NCBI GenBank assembly: GCA_002705125.1
Contig: PAHQ01000014.1
Coordinates: 4,226-17,994, forward strand
Length of the DNA stretch: 13,769 nt
DNA from: Verrucomicrobiales bacterium
GTDB taxonomy: Bacteria > Verrucomicrobiota > Verrucomicrobiia > Verrucomicrobiales > DEV007
Reading direction: 5' to 3'
This document shows, piece by piece, positions 1-8,346 of the stretch (within the stretch, counting starts at the first letter, position 1; every line of letters starts with the position of its first letter). Both the position numbers and the translations under genes were made by a program. The notes below the pieces were generated by a model that had not been told where the DNA came from, ran no database searches, and saw only the letters and a program-made list of their open reading frames with translations.

Positions 1-465
1 AAGGAATCTGCAGACTTATCCCCGATGCATCCTGAAAAAGCATTGATAGTTACTAAAGATTTCTCTGATTCACGAAGAGAAGAACATCTTGCCATTATTT
101 ACGCTCTTATAAAAGCTGCAAAAATATGTGATACGGAGGACGGAAGGTCAAGACTTTCAACAATCTTATCACACCCCCAATACCTTGGTGTAGATGAAGT
201 GATTATCAGTAAAAGTTTATTTACCGGTTCTGATGGAATGAAGTGCGATGATTTTAACGTATTCAGCCGGTTCGGCGTTAATGCACCATCAAATTCGAGA
301 GCCAACAAAGTTATAAGTCAGATTCGTAATGCAGGTTTAGTTAAAAACCTTAAAGACATTTCAATCAATTCAGTTTTTCGAGAAGACATATATTTAGAGG
401 CTCTCGAACTGAGTAAAAAAAAACAATCTGAGAATGAGTCCTCTGAAATTTTATCAATGATTTAA
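1..465 (+). CDS. NrtA/NasS-family nitrate-binding protein, C-terminal part (5' end outside window)
   Basis: The open frame runs from the first base of the window, so the 5' end is missing; the ATG at 25 is an internal Met, not a start. The visible 154 residues match the C-terminal lobe of NrtA/CmpA/NasS binding proteins. They align with the next gene at three points: a helix ending in a His-Pro-Gln-Tyr segment (its SQPNYVG), the DFNVF-x-R block, and the [10 protein letters not shown] end (its [10 protein letters not shown]). It is diverged where NrtA has an aromatic-rich [10 protein letters not shown] segment. It ends in a short Lys/Ser/Glu-rich tail. In nitrate clusters a second NrtA-like protein beside the transporter is often NasS, a cytoplasmic nitrate/nitrite sensor that holds the antiterminator NasT. 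That role is an inference; a second transport-binding protein is the alternative, and the missing N-terminus (signal peptide or not) would decide. The gap to nrtA is 46 bases with no terminator, so they are probably cotranscribed. Confidence 0.75.
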   Translation, partial: KESADLSPMHPEKALIVTKDFSDSRREEHLAIIYALIKAAKICDTEDGRSRLSTILSHPQYLGVDEVIISKSLFTGSDGMKCDDFNVFSRFGVNAPSNSRANKVISQIRNAGLVKNLKDISINSVFREDIYLEALELSKKKQSENESSEILSMI

Positions 466-511
466 AACTACCCAAAATCAAAAAAACAATGAACAAAAAA
501 AACTACAAAAA

Positions 512-1882
512 ATGAAGACTGCGAAAAGAAAAAATATAGCCTTAGGCGCTTTTTTATTAACAATCGTTTTAGGAAATGTAAATGCCGACATTTTGGATGT
601 TGAAAAAGATACTCTGAAATTTGGCTTTATAAAACTCACGGATTGCGCACCAATTGTTATCGCTAAAGAGAAGGGTTACTTTGATGATGAAGGTTTAAGT
701 GTAGAAGTTGAAGCGCAAGGTAACTGGAAAGAATTGCTCAACCGAGTAATCAATGGAGACCTTGACGGAGCTCACATGCTGGCTGGCCAACCTATAGGTG
801 CAACCGTTGGATTCGGAACTAAAGCAGATGTGCTAACTGCGTACAGCCTCGATTACAATGGAAATGGCATTACGGTTTCAAATGATATCTGGAAGCAAAT
901 GAAGCCTAATGTTAAGAAAGATAAAGCTGGTAAAGTTATTCATCCTATCACTGCAGATTCGCTAAAACCTATCGCTGAAAAGGCAATTGATGATAATGCT
1001 AAATTAAAAATGGGAATGGTTTTTCCTGTTTCTACTCATAATTATGAAATTCGTTACTGGTTGGCTGCTTCTGGCATCTCACCTGGTTTTTATTATGACC
1101 CTGCATCTAAACAAAGAGACATTGCAGGCTTTCTAAACAGTGATGTTGAGCTTTCTGTAACTCCTCCTCCTCAAATGCCACAAACACTCGAAGCAGGTAC
1201 CATTTGTGCATACTGCGTGGGTGAACCTTGGAACCAGCAAGCAGTATTTAAGAAAATCGGTGTGCCTGTTACAACCAATTATGACATTTGGAAAAATAAT
1301 CCAGAAAAAGTTTTTGGTGTTTCTGCTGCTTGGGCCAAAGAAAATCCTAATACCTGGATAGCTGTTACTAAGGCACTTATCAGGGCAGGACATTGGTTAG
1401 ATGCAAGTTGGGAAAATAGAGACGAGGCTGCCAAAATTTTATCACAGCCTAATTACGTTGGCGCTCCCTACAAAGTTATTAAAAACAGCATGACTGGAAC
1501 CTTTGAATTTGAGCCAGGGGTCGACGTTAGAGAAATGAAAGATTTTAACGTTTTCTTTAGATATAACGCTTCCTACCCGTATTACTCCGACGCTGTATGG
1601 TTTTTGACCCAAATGGTTCGATGGGGACAGTTAACTGAACAAAAAGAGGACAGTTGGTATGATACTATGGCCAAAAAAATCTATCGTCCTGATATTTATA
1701 TGAAAGCAGTTGCTGAATTAGTCGATGATGGAGAGTTTGAAGAATCCGTATTCTTGCCTGCTTTCAAAGCTAACAGGGCCGGAGGTTACAAGGCCGCTAC
1801 CTCTGACTTTATTGACGGTAAGACTTACGATGGGAAAAAACCAAATGCTTACGTCGAGAGTTTCAAAATTGGTTTAAAATAA
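512..1882 (+). CDS. nrtA: Nitrate/nitrite ABC transporter substrate-binding protein
   Basis: Periplasmic binding protein of 456 residues that would deliver nitrate or nitrite to the NrtBCD importer. Residues 1-25 form a signal peptide: basic MKTAKRK start, hydrophobic stretch 9-20, likely cleavage after NVNA. There is no lipobox Cys, so it is a soluble periplasmic protein rather than a lipoprotein as in cyanobacteria, and there is no twin-arginine motif. The mature part starts with [23 protein letters not shown] (residues 35-57, quoted in part by family pattern), then [16 protein letters not shown] (86-101), FPVSTHN (171-177, a region that supplies a nitrate-contacting His in NrtA structures), [10 protein letters not shown] (236-245) and YRPDIY (391-396). 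Family-typical length. ATG 512 is the only start that keeps the signal peptide; no Shine-Dalgarno is visible, but an eight-codon ORF at 489 ends at this start (ATGA overlap). Confidence 0.93.
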   Translation: MKTAKRKNIALGAFLLTIVLGNVNADILDVEKDTLKFGFIKLTDCAPIVIAKEKGYFDDEGLSVEVEAQGNWKELLNRVINGDLDGAHMLAGQPIGATVGFGTKADVLTAYSLDYNGNGITVSNDIWKQMKPNVKKDKAGKVIHPITADSLKPIAEKAIDDNAKLKMGMVFPVSTHNYEIRYWLAASGISPGFYYDPASKQRDIAGFLNSDVELSVTPPPQMPQTLEAGTICAYCVGEPWNQQAVFKKIGVPVTTNYDIWKNNPEKVFGVSAAWAKENPNTWIAVTKALIRAGHWLDASWENRDEAAKILSQPNYVGAPYKVIKNSMTGTFEFEPGVDVREMKDFNVFFRYNASYPYYSDAVWFLTQMVRWGQLTEQKEDSWYDTMAKKIYRPDIYMKAVAELVDDGEFEESVFLPAFKANRAGGYKAATSDFIDGKTYDGKKPNAYVESFKIGLK

Positions 1883-1966
1883 TTTGAAATATTCGCATCT
1901 GTTTTCAATTGGGTTTTATAAGACCTATTTACCTAAAAGGAGATAAATAAATTTTAAACTCGTAAA

Positions 1967-3112
1967 ATGAGTACAGTCACAAATACAACAGAGGGCACAG
2001 TTCCCAAAAAGAAAAGTTCAAGAAAACTTTTTAAATACAATCCGAATCGAGTGGCCCACACACTTGATCAGCTTGGGCTAGGTTACTTCAGTCCGATCGC
2101 AAGGTTGATAGGAGGTGATGAGCCAAGAAAGCAATTTCGAGAAATTACATCTAACACTTTTCTACCAATGTTAGCTTTCGCTATTTTTATTGGAATTTGG
2201 GGGATCTGTGCCCAATTTGTTGTATCTGACAGCACAAGAATACCAAGCCCAGCCCAGACTTGGACAGCTTGGCAAGGCATGGTTGATTTCGCTGAAGCAG
2301 AAAAGTTAAAGGAGGCTGAATATTATGAATCAAATGAGGAAAGAGCCATTAAAATGGAAACTAAAGCTAAGACTGCTGAAGAAGCTGGCCAACTGGATAA
2401 GGTGGAACGCTATAATGGTATGGCTGAAAAATTTCGGACTAAAGTTTACCAAGGGGCCACAACTTTTTTTGACCAAATTGGTATAAGCCTTATTACCGTG
2501 GCTGTTGGTTTTCTGGCTGCTACATTATTAGGTGTACCTATAGGCATACTTTGTGGGATATCTAAGAAAGTAAATGTAGCTCTGAATCCTATCATTCAAT
2601 TATTTAAACCTGTTTCCCCTCTTGCTTGGTTTCCCATAGTCTTTGTATTCACAACGTGGGGTATTGAACAACCAGAATCCACGAGTATTTGGCAGCGTGC
2701 TCTATGGACTTCAGCAGGAGTGGTCACATTATGTTCTATCTGGCCAACACTTATAAATACTGCTGTCGGTGTTGCTTCAGTTGACAAGGATCACCTTAAT
2801 GTTGCAAAAGTTTTAAAATTAGGATGGTTTAAGAGGATATGGAAGATCATCCTTCCATCCTCTTTACCACTGATTTTTACAGGTCTACGCTTATCTATCG
2901 GTGTAGGATGGATGGTCCTAGTTGCGTCTGATATGATGGCTCAAAATCAAGGCCTTGGGAAATTCGTTTGGGACATGTACCAAAACGGTGACACTCAAAG
3001 CACAGCCCAAATTATCATCGCGGTTTTTTTCATAGGAGCCATCGGTTTTCTTCTTGATAGGGTAATGCTTGTTTGTCAGAGACTAGTAACTTTCGAAGAG
3101 CAAACCATCTAA
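1967..3112 (+). CDS. nrtB: Nitrate ABC transporter permease with a charged helical insertion
   Basis: Inner-membrane permease of 381 residues that would form the channel as a homodimer. The cytoplasmic N-terminus (1-62) is basic; TM1 is about 65-86; the PSPAQTW motif (94-100) follows; the binding-protein-dependent permease domain spans about 168-370, with the EAA coupling loop near 267-301 (ending KIILPSSLP) that docks on the ATPases. Between TM1 and the core domain, about residues 104-164, lies a Glu/Lys/Ala-rich helical segment on the predicted periplasmic side; NrtB homologues normally have a shorter loop there. A perfect-looking AAAGGAG at 1936-1942 lies 24 bases before the ATG, too far for normal use, and an in-frame TAA at 1955 rules out an earlier start. 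The 84-base gap after nrtA is the widest inside the transporter block and could separate expression of the binding protein from the membrane parts. Confidence 0.92.
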   Translation: MSTVTNTTEGTVPKKKSSRKLFKYNPNRVAHTLDQLGLGYFSPIARLIGGDEPRKQFREITSNTFLPMLAFAIFIGIWGICAQFVVSDSTRIPSPAQTWTAWQGMVDFAEAEKLKEAEYYESNEERAIKMETKAKTAEEAGQLDKVERYNGMAEKFRTKVYQGATTFFDQIGISLITVAVGFLAATLLGVPIGILCGISKKVNVALNPIIQLFKPVSPLAWFPIVFVFTTWGIEQPESTSIWQRALWTSAGVVTLCSIWPTLINTAVGVASVDKDHLNVAKVLKLGWFKRIWKIILPSSLPLIFTGLRLSIGVGWMVLVASDMMAQNQGLGKFVWDMYQNGDTQSTAQIIIAVFFIGAIGFLLDRVMLVCQRLVTFEEQTI

Positions 3113-3127
3113 TTAATCATTAAATCT

Positions 3128-4033
3128 ATGGCTTATCTTGAAATTAATAACGTTTCAAAAGGTTTTGGTTCAGGAACTGCAAGGTCTGAAATACTCAAAG
3201 GCATCAATTTACATGTCAATGATGGAGAGTTCGTAGCAATTCTTGGATATTCTGGTGTAGGAAAATCAACTCTAATGAACCTAATCGCTGGCCTTGAGGA
3301 ACCTGATAAGGGGGAAATATTAGTTAATGGAAAGAAAGTAAAAGGTCCGCATCCTGATAGAGGTTTGGTTTTCCAAAACTATTCATTACTACCTTGGCTT
3401 AGCGTTTATGGCAACGTAGGTATAGCCGTCAACCAAATATATAAAGGGACAAAGTACTTCGAAAGACGCTCCATGATAAAAAGAGCTATTGAGAGGGTTA
3501 ATTTAGGAGATGCATCATACAAAAAGCCGGGAGAATTATCAGGTGGCATGAGACAGCGCAACTCTGTCGCTAGAACGCTTTCAATGAATCCAAAATTATT
3601 ATTATTGGATGAACCCTTGAGTGCACTTGATGCATTAACCAGAAGTGTCATTCAAGATCAGATATTAGAGATTAAAAAAACAGAAGGACAAACTGTAGTC
3701 CTGATTACCAATGATGTTGATGAGGGTTTGTACATGGCTGATAGAATAATTCCATTAAGCATTGGCCCAGAAGCAACTCTCGGTCCGGAAGTACAAAATT
3801 TAAATCCATATCCGAGAGATCGTCGCGAAATAAACTCCGCTGTCGAATATCAGAAATTAAGGCATGAAATAATCAGATTTCTGCTAGATGAAAAAGAAAA
3901 AGAAAAAGCCAAAACAAATAACGGCCCTGTTACTCTACCAAACATTAAACCAATGGACATTTCAAAGCATAGCCCATCTTACTTTAAGGGGCTTAGACCT
4001 AAACCAAAAAAAGAATTATCAACTTCATCGTAG
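3128..4033 (+). CDS. nrtC: Nitrate ABC transporter ATP-binding protein, switch His replaced by Asn
   Basis: Cytoplasmic ATPase subunit of the nitrate importer, 301 residues. Walker A is GYSGVGKST (40-48), the Q-loop Gln is at 83, the signature LSGGMRQR is at 137-144, Walker B LLLLDE is at 157-162 and the D-loop SALD follows. The H-loop reads LITNDVDE, placing Asn at residue 195 (codon AAT, 3710-3712) where ABC ATPases normally have the switch His. The partner encoded next keeps its His. About 40 residues after 255 form a Lys-rich, Pro-containing tail, not the NrtA-like domain that cyanobacterial NrtC carries, so the letter C is assigned by gene order. It sits 15 bases after nrtB and 8 bases before the next gene. 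No Shine-Dalgarno is visible. Confidence 0.9.
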   Translation: MAYLEINNVSKGFGSGTARSEILKGINLHVNDGEFVAILGYSGVGKSTLMNLIAGLEEPDKGEILVNGKKVKGPHPDRGLVFQNYSLLPWLSVYGNVGIAVNQIYKGTKYFERRSMIKRAIERVNLGDASYKKPGELSGGMRQRNSVARTLSMNPKLLLLDEPLSALDALTRSVIQDQILEIKKTEGQTVVLITNDVDEGLYMADRIIPLSIGPEATLGPEVQNLNPYPRDRREINSAVEYQKLRHEIIRFLLDEKEKEKAKTNNGPVTLPNIKPMDISKHSPSYFKGLRPKPKKELSTSS

Positions 4034-4041
4034 CAAAATTA

Positions 4042-4845
4042 ATGAGTGCTTACTTCGAAACATTCAAACTTGGAAAAACCTATAAAACACCCAAAGGTGA
4101 TGCGGTTATTGTAAAAAACTTTAACCTGAAAATGAAAAAAGGTGAATTCGTTTGTGTTATCGGACATTCTGGATGCGGTAAATCAACGGTCTTATCAATG
4201 GTAGCTGGACTTAATGAGATTACCGATGGTGGTGTCATCCTTGATGGAAGTGAAATCAATGGAGCCGCTCCTGATCGAGGAGTTGTTTTCCAGTCGCCTT
4301 GTCTTCTTCCTTGGATGAGCGCATGGGATAATGTTATGTTAGGTGTTAAACAAGTTTATTACCACGCATCAAATCATGAAAGAAAACAAATAGTTGAATA
4401 TTATCTCACTGTGGTAGGTCTATCTGGATCATTTAATAAACGACCAGACGAATTATCAGGAGGAATGCGCCAGAGAGTTGGACTTGCCCGAGCTTTTGCA
4501 CTGTCCCCAAAAATGCTCCTCCTCGATGAACCGTTCGGGATGCTTGATAAATTAACAAAGTTCGAATTACAAAAAGTTCTTTTAGATTTGTGGAATAGGG
4601 AGAGGCTGACCGCAATGATGATTACTCATGATGTCGATGAAGCAATTTATTTAGCAGACCGCGTTATCATGATGACTAATGGCCCTGCAGCAGGTGTAGG
4701 TGATATCTTGGAAATTAATTTACCTCGTCCTAGAAATAGACAGGAAATTATGTCTCAAGAGCAGTACTACGACTATAGACAGTTTCTGCTTAACTTTCTT
4801 CAAGAAAGAGCTGACGAAGGAAAAGAGGAAAGATCTGCTGCTTAA
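4042..4845 (+). CDS. nrtD: Nitrate ABC transporter ATP-binding protein (all catalytic motifs intact)
   Basis: Second cytoplasmic ATPase of the nitrate importer, 267 residues, of usual length. Walker A is GHSGCGKST (41-49), Q-loop Gln 84, signature LSGGMRQR (138-145), Walker B LLLDE (159-163), D-loop GMLD, and the switch His at 196 in MITHDVDE. The C-terminal [12 protein letters not shown] (225-236) is typical of the nitrate/sulfonate/taurine ATPase family. With the preceding gene it would form a heterodimer in which this subunit supplies the intact His. Its TAA stop shares one base with the ATG of the next gene (TAATG at 4843-4847), implying translational coupling between transport and nitrite reduction. 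Confidence 0.92.
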   Translation: MSAYFETFKLGKTYKTPKGDAVIVKNFNLKMKKGEFVCVIGHSGCGKSTVLSMVAGLNEITDGGVILDGSEINGAAPDRGVVFQSPCLLPWMSAWDNVMLGVKQVYYHASNHERKQIVEYYLTVVGLSGSFNKRPDELSGGMRQRVGLARAFALSPKMLLLDEPFGMLDKLTKFELQKVLLDLWNRERLTAMMITHDVDEAIYLADRVIMMTNGPAAGVGDILEINLPRPRNRQEIMSQEQYYDYRQFLLNFLQERADEGKEERSAA

Positions 4846-6551
4846 TGAGTCTCACTCCCCAGATCCCCGAAAATGCACCTTTTAGTGAGTCTCAAAGATT
4901 ATGGTTGGATGGATATATTGCAGGAATAATAAATCAACGAGCTAATACTTTTGATTCAAATGAATTAATAAAAGAATCAACAAAAACAAAGGTTTTGATA
5001 ATGTATGCCAGTCAATCTGGTAATAGTCAGGAACTCGCTGAACAGTTTGGCAGTCAACTTGAAGCCTCTGGTTTTGAGGCTCCTGTTTTTAGTGCTGATG
5101 ATTATGAAGATATTAACTTAAACGAACAAAAATTATTTTTATTAATTTCTAGCACATGGGGCGATGGAGATCCTCCTGACAATGGAATCGATTTTTGGAA
5201 TCACCTAAAAAATGAAGACCACCCAAGATTAGAAAATCTAAAGTACTCTGTTTTAGGTCTAGGAGATAAAAATTACCTCCATTTTTGTGCAATGGGGGAA
5301 AAGTTTGACTCCAGGCTGAACGAGCTTGGCGCCACTAGACTAACAGCAAGAGGCGAATGCGATGTCGACTATGAAGAAACTGCGGAAAATTGGTTTAATG
5401 AAGTCCTTAAAAAGTTAGATGCTTCTATTAAAAATACATCTACAAAAAAAGAAACTATCTCTTATTCCAAAAAAAAACCATTCCCTGCCAGCCTTGCTGT
5501 TAATAAAAAACTCAATAAAAAAGGGTCACTCAAAAACACACACCATTTTGAACTCAATATTTCTGGATCTAATTTGAGTTATGAAGCAGGTGATGTTCTC
5601 GGAGTTTTTCCTGTAAATGATCCTGAAATTGTAGATGAAATAATTGAAAAATTAGAATTTGATCCTGAGGAAGAAATTTTTGAAACCAATATAAGGTCAG
5701 CTCTTTTAGAAAACTATGACATACGAACGGTTACCAAAGATTTTATATCTAACTGGGCTGATAAGACAAATTCAAAAGAACTAAATCAGATAATAGAATC
5801 ATCTTCATTAGATTCATACATTATGGGACGTGAGATAATTGATATTATTATCGATCACCCCATAAAATTCACGAAACCTGTTGAATTTATATCTCTTCTG
5901 AGAAAATTAAGCCCTCGTCTCTATTCAATTTCTTCCAGCCCGAAAGCCTGCATTGATGAGGTCCATCTTACTGTAGCTAAAGTAAACTACAATTCACATG
6001 GAAGGCCTCGAAAAGGAGTCTGTTCGAACTACCTCGCGGACCGATTAAGTAAAAACGAAAAAGTCAAAGTTTACTTCCAATCATCAAAACATTTTAAATT
6101 ACCAAAAGATTCAACAACCCCCATCATAATGGTTGGTCCAGGGACAGGAATAGCTCCCTTTCGAGCATTCCTCCAAGAACGTCATTTTGAAAAATCATTA
6201 GGAAAAAACTGGCTCTTTTTTGGCAACCCCCACGAAGAAACCGATTTTCTCTATGAAGATGAACTTCTAAAATTTAAAGAAAAAGGAATTCTTACAAATC
6301 TCAGTACGGCATGGTCAAGAGACCATAGTGAAAAGATTTATGTTCAGGATTTAATGGCTAAGCAAGGAGAGGAAATATGGAAATGGTTGGAGGGTGGCGC
6401 GTATTTCTATGTTTGTGGCGATGCTAAATACATGGCTAAGGATGTCGATGATACTCTCCATGAAATTATCAATAATTTCGGGAGCACCACTGGAGAGGAA
6501 TATATAAAGGCAATGAAAAAAGAGAGGAGATACCAAAGAGATGTCTACTAA
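4845..6551 (+). CDS. cysJ: CysJ-like NADPH diflavin reductase, probable electron donor to nitrite reductase
   Basis: Cytoplasmic diflavin reductase of 568 residues that would pass electrons from NADPH through FAD and FMN. Domains in order: a short N-terminal tag with SESQRLWLDGYIAG (14-27); a flavodoxin-like FMN domain (about 48-190) with YASQSGN (54-60) and STWGDGDPP (103-111); a FAD domain (about 212-420) with RLYSISSS (358-365) and GVCSNYL (391-397); an NADPH domain with GPGTGIAPFRAF (431-442), CGDAKYMAKDV (524-534), and a C-terminal RRYQRDVY ending in the aromatic that stacks on FAD in this family. By family it is a sulfite reductase alpha subunit (CysJ). Placement directly before, and overlapping by 11 bases, a nitrite reductase rather than CysI makes nitrite reduction the likelier job here; this is inference, and sulfite reduction in trans remains possible. 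Confidence 0.88.
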   Translation: MSLTPQIPENAPFSESQRLWLDGYIAGIINQRANTFDSNELIKESTKTKVLIMYASQSGNSQELAEQFGSQLEASGFEAPVFSADDYEDINLNEQKLFLLISSTWGDGDPPDNGIDFWNHLKNEDHPRLENLKYSVLGLGDKNYLHFCAMGEKFDSRLNELGATRLTARGECDVDYEETAENWFNEVLKKLDASIKNTSTKKETISYSKKKPFPASLAVNKKLNKKGSLKNTHHFELNISGSNLSYEAGDVLGVFPVNDPEIVDEIIEKLEFDPEEEIFETNIRSALLENYDIRTVTKDFISNWADKTNSKELNQIIESSSLDSYIMGREIIDIIIDHPIKFTKPVEFISLLRKLSPRLYSISSSPKACIDEVHLTVAKVNYNSHGRPRKGVCSNYLADRLSKNEKVKVYFQSSKHFKLPKDSTTPIIMVGPGTGIAPFRAFLQERHFEKSLGKNWLFFGNPHEETDFLYEDELLKFKEKGILTNLSTAWSRDHSEKIYVQDLMAKQGEEIWKWLEGGAYFYVCGDAKYMAKDVDDTLHEIINNFGSTTGEEYIKAMKKERRYQRDVY

Positions 6552-8346
6552 TACTCCTAATAGAATAGCAGGGAAAGAAATTAGCCCTAGTCAAAAAAAC
6601 TGGCTCGATGGATTCTTTGCTGGATTTAAGGATCAAGGAATTTCTTTTTCTGACGCAGCTTCTAATTCTAAAAACAACCCAAAAAAACAAAAGCTAATTG
6701 CTGAGGAAAAGATTAAAAAAACTAAAAATCCATTTAATGCATTCTCTAGTTTAATTAAACTAGCAAAAAAGAATTTGGGACCAGAGAAGGATGATGTTTT
6801 TCGCTTTAAATGGAACGGTTTATTTTGGTTAGCACCAATTCATGAGGGCTATATGTGCCGCCTGAGAATTCCTGGTGGAATGATAAATTCCAATCAATTG
6901 ATTGAGCTCGCCTCTATTTCTGAGGATCTTGCCTGGGGGTATTTGCAAATCACTACACGAAACAATTTTCAAATTAGAGTCATTGAACCGAAAGACACAC
7001 CAACATTACTTCGAAGAATTCAAGACTGCGGTCTTCACTCCCGAGGAGCTGGAGCCGATAATCTGCGAAATTTCACTTCAAACCCAACCGCTGGAATAGA
7101 CCCATATGAACTAATTGACGTTTCACCATTAATTAATGAACTAGCTCATACTGTTATAAATCAGCCTGAATTTTATGATCTGCCTAGGAAATTTAACGTT
7201 TCTTTAGATGGAGGAGGTATAGTGGGAGTCGCTGAGGACACTAACGATATAGGCCTTAGAGCTATACGGTTGAAAGACCCTCCTAAGGGCCACCCTCTTC
7301 ATGGTAAAGTGAAAGGCGGAGTATGGTTTAGATTGTTAATTGGTGGGGTTACTGGGCATAAAGAATTTGCAGAAGATTGCGGAGCAATATGCCGTCCTGA
7401 AGATGCTGTTGAGATCATTACAGCACTCGTTAAGGTCTACATTCAAAATGGAAATCGTGGAAATCGTGGAAAAGCAAGATTGGTTTATTTAATAAAGGAA
7501 TGGGGTAATGAAAAATATATAGGAAAGGCACAAGAACTCTTGGATGGCCAACTAGTAAATTTTGATTTTTCCGACCCTCTTTTTAGTGAACTAATAGAAA
7601 ATCATGAAAAGCCATTAATTCCACACGCTCACGTTGGTGACCATCAACAACTTCAAGAGGGACTAAGTTGGCTTGGTGTATATATACCAGTGGGAATATT
7701 GCAATCCAAAGAAGCCAGATTAATTGCTGAGGTGGCTAAGGAATTTGGAACCGGAGATCTAAGACTAACGATATTTCAAAATATTATAATACCAAATATT
7801 CCTAGAGATAGAATTAATGCCGCAAGAGAAAAACTAGCAGGCGGAGGATTAGCTACCGAAATAAGTTTAATTAAAGGAGGCACTGTAGCCTGCACAGGGA
7901 ATCAACATTGTAAGTTCTCAAGTTCTGACACTAAAAGTCATGCAACTGAAATTGTTCAGTATCTTGATAATAGAATTACTCTTGATAAACCAATTAATAT
8001 TCATGTAACAGGTTGCCCCCATTCATGCGCTCAACATTATATTGGTGACATAGGATTATTGGCTTGCAAAGTATCTCTAAACAAAAAAGATGACCCTGTT
8101 GAAGGTTATCATATTTTCATAGGTGGGGGATTTGGTCCCGACAAAAGTCGTATAGGCCGACAAATTTTTAAAAGTATTCCGGCCGGAAATAGTATAAACC
8201 AAACCATACATGCTATGCTGATTGCGTATCTTTCGAAACGAAAAGATAAAGAGTCATTCTTCGAATTTACTAGCCGTCACAATGTTGATTATCTTGAAAA
8301 AATAACCAACCAAATTCTTGCTGAAACTGATTCATTCGCAGCATGA
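6541..8346 (+). CDS. nirA: NirA-family assimilatory nitrite reductase (siroheme, [4Fe-4S])
   Basis: Cytoplasmic enzyme of 601 residues predicted to reduce nitrite to ammonium with six electrons. A tag ISPSQKNWLDGFFAGF (14-29) and a Lys-rich linker precede the first ferredoxin-like half-domain (from about 85, with MCRLRIPGGM at 105-114 and ITTRNNFQIR at 137-146). The second repeat begins near 370. The cofactor cysteines are C451 and C457 (CTGNQHC) and C492 and C496 (GCPHSC), the pattern of ferredoxin-type nitrite reductases rather than CysI. No NADH or flavin domain is present, so an external donor is needed; the overlapping diflavin gene is the obvious candidate. GAGGAG at 6524-6529, 11 bases before ATG 6541, is a fair ribosome-binding site and supports this start inside the previous gene. 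The stop overlaps the next start (ATGA, 8343-8346). Confidence 0.9.
   Translation: MSTNTPNRIAGKEISPSQKNWLDGFFAGFKDQGISFSDAASNSKNNPKKQKLIAEEKIKKTKNPFNAFSSLIKLAKKNLGPEKDDVFRFKWNGLFWLAPIHEGYMCRLRIPGGMINSNQLIELASISEDLAWGYLQITTRNNFQIRVIEPKDTPTLLRRIQDCGLHSRGAGADNLRNFTSNPTAGIDPYELIDVSPLINELAHTVINQPEFYDLPRKFNVSLDGGGIVGVAEDTNDIGLRAIRLKDPPKGHPLHGKVKGGVWFRLLIGGVTGHKEFAEDCGAICRPEDAVEIITALVKVYIQNGNRGNRGKARLVYLIKEWGNEKYIGKAQELLDGQLVNFDFSDPLFSELIENHEKPLIPHAHVGDHQQLQEGLSWLGVYIPVGILQSKEARLIAEVAKEFGTGDLRLTIFQNIIIPNIPRDRINAAREKLAGGGLATEISLIKGGTVACTGNQHCKFSSSDTKSHATEIVQYLDNRITLDKPINIHVTGCPHSCAQHYIGDIGLLACKVSLNKKDDPVEGYHIFIGGGFGPDKSRIGRQIFKSIPAGNSINQTIHAMLIAYLSKRKDKESFFEFTSRHNVDYLEKITNQILAETDSFAA

Noticed and set aside
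1912..1925. GGTT...GACC stem in the nrtA-nrtB gap as an mRNA processing or attenuation hairpin
   Set aside because: Four pairs including a G-T pair; too weak to support, though the gap itself is a reasonable place for differential expression.
3888..4085. A 65-codon ORF bridging the end of nrtC and start of nrtD in another frame
   Set aside because: It starts in a Lys-rich run, overlaps two solid genes and has no ribosome-binding site or family resemblance.
7450..7475. Short direct repeat (two copies of AATCGTGGA) in nirA
   Set aside because: Two nine-base copies encoding an Asn-Arg-Gly repeat in frame; too small to mean more than local slippage.
8344..8346. The nirA TGA stop as a possible selenocysteine codon, considered because of SelA
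   Set aside because: The frame closes again within ten codons, the next gene starts in the ATGA overlap, and NirA already has family-typical length.
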